Part shown: piece by piece, positions 6,336-8,056 of the stretch
Layout: each line of letters starts with the position of its first letter
Numbering within the stretch: position 1 is the first letter of the stretch
DNA from: Tannerella sp.
GTDB taxonomy: Bacteria; Bacteroidota; Bacteroidia; Bacteroidales; Tannerellaceae
Direction: 5' to 3'
DNA: 8,056 bases
NCBI GenBank assembly: GCA_031283785.1
Contig: JAITBC010000108.1
Coordinates: 1-8,056 of the forward strand
Translations under genes and position numbers: made by a program
Notes under the pieces: generated by a model
Databases searched by the model: none
What the model saw: the letters and a program-made list of their open reading frames with translations, nothing else
What the model was told of the DNA's origin: nothing

Positions 6336-7700
6336 TTACTTTTTAAACAGTTTTTCCATCAATTCGGAAATCTTGCTGACGTACTGAATGTCAATCTTAA
6401 ATTTACTTAACTCCGGAGTTTTTCTGTTATATTTAGATACAAAAATTTTCTTGAACCCTAACTTTTCCGCCTCCGAAACTCTCGCTCCAATTCTGTTTAC
6501 AGGACGAATTTCGCCGGATAGTCCTACTTCTCCCGAAAAACACCAGTCCTGCGGGACAGGGATATCGGCAGTGGACGAAAGAATTGACGATACTACAGCA
6601 AGGTCTATTGCCGGGTCAATCACTTTTATTCCACCTGCGATGTTGAGAAACACGTCTTTCACCGCCAGCCTGAACCCTGCGCGTTTCTCCAGCACAGCAA
6701 GTAACATATTCAAACGCCGCACGTCGAAGCCTGTAGCCGAACGTTGCGGTGTTCCATAAGCGGCGGTACTTACCAGCGCCTGTATTTCAATGAGAAACGA
6801 ACGCGCTCCGTCTATCATTGCAGCAACGGAACTGCCGCTCAAAGACTCGTCGTGACGGGTTATCAGCACTTCCGAAGGGTTGGTAACTTCTCTTAAACCG
6901 TTTCCTGTCATTTCGAAAATACCAATCTCGTCGGTCGAACCAAAACGGTTTTTCATTGACCTCAAGAGCCTGTAAATATAATTGTTGTCGCCTTCAAACT
7001 GCAGAACGACATCTACGATGTGTTCCAGAATTTTAGGTCCTGCGATTGAGCCGTCTTTTGTTATATGCCCGATGACAAATACTGGCGTGTTGCTTTCTTT
7101 TGCATACCGCATAAGCAAGGCAGCGCATTCTCTTATCTGCGAGACGCTTCCCGGCGAAGAATCCAGCTTTTCGGAGTAAACAGTCTGTATCGAGTCTATC
7201 ACGACAAAATCGGGATTCGTTTCTTTTGCTTGTAACAGGATATTTTCCAGGAGAGTTTCGGGCAGGATGTAACAATTGCTGTTGTTTCCTCCACCGAGAC
7301 GCTCGGCACGCAGTTTAATCTGACTTGCACTTTCTTCGCCCGACACATAAAGAGTTTTTAAATTCGACTGCATCAATGCTATCTGCAAACTTAATGTCGA
7401 CTTTCCTATACCGGGTTCTCCTCCGATAAGCGCAATCGAACCTGCAACGAGACCTCCGCCGAGCAAGCGGTTCATTTCGTTATTAGACAGTAATATCCTG
7501 TTATGTTCTTCGATACTGATGTCGTCTATTCTGACCGGTTTCGACGAAGATTTCCCGGTAATAACCTGAGCAGGCGAAGGTTTTGAAACAATCTCTTCTA
7601 CAAATGTGTTCCATTCGCCACATGCGGGACATTTACCTAACCATTTCGCTGATTCATAACCGCACTGCTGACAAAAATATGCTTTCTTAGTTTTTGACAT
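6336..7700 (-). CDS. radA: DNA repair protein RadA (Sms), recombination-intermediate ATPase
   Basis: Predicted 454-residue cytosolic RadA, a hexameric DnaB-like ATPase with a RecA-type core that promotes branch migration during homologous recombination. Numbered from the ATG at 7700: a zinc finger with CQQC (10-13) and CPAC (24-27) in the family's usual YESAKWLGKCPACGEW setting; Walker A GGEPGIGKS (93-101); Walker B FVVID (165-169); the RadA-specific KNRFG motif (250-254); and a C-terminal Lon-protease-like domain from about 278, including TGFDVRRLNMLLAVLEKRAG. Length is normal for the family. An in-frame TTG two codons upstream (7706) would give 456 residues, but the ATG gives MSKTKK before the zinc finger, as usual, and sits about 18 bases from a likely transcription start. 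It probably has its own promoter. No frameshift or missing motif was found. Confidence 0.97.
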   Translation of the reverse strand: MSKTKKAYFCQQCGYESAKWLGKCPACGEWNTFVEEIVSKPSPAQVITGKSSSKPVRIDDISIEEHNRILLSNNEMNRLLGGGLVAGSIALIGGEPGIGKSTLSLQIALMQSNLKTLYVSGEESASQIKLRAERLGGGNNSNCYILPETLLENILLQAKETNPDFVVIDSIQTVYSEKLDSSPGSVSQIRECAALLMRYAKESNTPVFVIGHITKDGSIAGPKILEHIVDVVLQFEGDNNYIYRLLRSMKNRFGSTDEIGIFEMTGNGLREVTNPSEVLITRHDESLSGSSVAAMIDGARSFLIEIQALVSTAAYGTPQRSATGFDVRRLNMLLAVLEKRAGFRLAVKDVFLNIAGGIKVIDPAIDLAVVSSILSSTADIPVPQDWCFSGEVGLSGEIRPVNRIGARVSEAEKLGFKKIFVSKYNRKTPELSKFKIDIQYVSKISELMEKLFKK

Positions 7701-7723
7701 TTCCAATTCTTTACATTACGCCG

Positions 7724-7758
7724 CAAAGGTATGACAAATATATCAATTCGTTTACAAA
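7724..7758 (-). promoter_or_regulatory. Probable Bacteroidota-type promoter for radA
   Basis: TACCTTTG at 7731-7724 on the minus strand fits the -7 consensus TAnnTTTG and is followed by CGG, a common context in this phylum. The start point would lie near 7717-7719, giving a leader of about 18 bases before the radA ATG at 7700. A -33-like TTTG is at 7758-7755, but the 23-base gap is longer than usual, so the upstream element is less certain than the -7 box. Confidence 0.55.
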
Positions 7759-7831
7759 AATGAAATTGAAAACAGTAAAAATCTGTCAACTTTTTTAGGA
7801 CATGACAAGGTAAAAAACCCACACAAGCGCA

Positions 7832-8056
7832 TCAGCAGGATTCCTTATTAGCCGTAACAATTTCTTTTCCCCGTTCGATTGCTTTTTCGTTGAGAGGAAT
7901 CAACTTATGATGCCTTTCGGGTAGAGATTTCTTCAGACCTGCAATCACATTTTCGTCTTTGACAACAGGTTTTATTTTGAGGAAACCGCCGAGCACAATC
8001 ATATTGAAAAGGCGTGAATTGTTCAATTTCGCCGCTTCCGCCGCCGCTTCGACCGT
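7832..8056 (-). CDS. korC: 2-oxoacid:ferredoxin oxidoreductase gamma subunit, C-terminal part
   Basis: Last 74 codons of a gene entering from beyond the right edge; the TGA is at 7834-7832. The frame is open to the window edge, starting TVEAAAEAAK, so the TTG at 8026 is an internal leucine and not a start. The sequence LNNSRLFNMIVLGGFL, then SLPERHHKLIPLNEKAIERG, is characteristic of the C-terminus of the gamma subunit of 2-oxoacid:acceptor oxidoreductases (KorC/VorC type). Full members are roughly 180-190 residues, so over half is missing here. The complex oxidatively decarboxylates 2-oxoglutarate or branched 2-oxoacids to acyl-CoA while reducing ferredoxin. The alpha and beta subunit genes are expected just to the right. 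Substrate choice (2-oxoglutarate or 2-oxoisovalerate) cannot be decided from this fragment, so the symbol is tentative. The 131 bases between its stop and radA contain the radA promoter. Confidence 0.85.
   Translation of the reverse strand, partial: TVEAAAEAAKLNNSRLFNMIVLGGFLKIKPVVKDENVIAGLKKSLPERHHKLIPLNEKAIERGKEIVTANKESC

Noticed and set aside
7701..7706. TTG start for radA two codons upstream of the ATG
   Set aside because: The ATG at 7700 gives the usual short lead to the zinc finger. The TTG adds only two residues and has no better ribosome-binding context.
7735..7742. Second TAnnTTTG match (TATATTTG) upstream of radA
   Set aside because: No TTTG lies at the right distance upstream, and the downstream TACCTTTG has the better context and leader length.

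Overview
The window looks like Bacteroidota, most likely order Bacteroidales. It carries a SusC/SusD outer-membrane pair, promoter-like sites of the Bacteroidota TTTG / TAnnTTTG type in place of -35/-10 boxes, no clear Shine-Dalgarno sequences, and a 2-oxoacid:ferredoxin oxidoreductase subunit typical of anaerobes in this group. All genes are on the minus strand, so transcription runs right to left.

Layout, right to left. (1) 8056-7832: 3' end of a 2-oxoacid:acceptor oxidoreductase gamma-subunit gene that enters from beyond the window. (2) 7700-6336: complete radA (DNA repair / recombination ATPase), with a probable promoter just upstream. (3) 6335-5386: 950 bases with no convincing intact gene. 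This gap holds a REP-like palindrome pair, a strong Bacteroidota promoter match at 5917-5948, a (TG)24 dinucleotide tract, a dense run of short perfect hairpins, and a 58-codon open tail that may be a gene remnant or a very small gene. (4) 5385-2185: SusC-type TonB-dependent transporter. (5) 2173-254: SusD-type surface lipoprotein, 11 bases after susC. (6) 253-1: intergenic DNA with an exact heptamer repeat, two hairpins and a pentamer repeat.

The SusC and SusD proteins should act together: SusD as a cell-surface lid that captures a glycan or peptide ligand, SusC as the TonB-powered barrel that imports it. No glycan-degrading enzyme, sigma/anti-sigma pair or hybrid sensor lies in the window, so the substrate cannot be assigned. 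radA and the oxidoreductase gene are housekeeping neighbours with no evident link to the pair.

The most unusual part is the susC leader. If the promoter at 5917-5948 is the real one, the susCD mRNA begins with about 525 untranslated or lightly translated bases containing (CA)24, a chain of hairpins and the orphan coding tail. A long dinucleotide repeat inside the leader of a surface-nutrient receptor is a candidate phase-variable or structural regulatory element. A mobile or repeated element inserted between promoter and gene is an equally live explanation. No established defence, secretion or mobile system was recognised.
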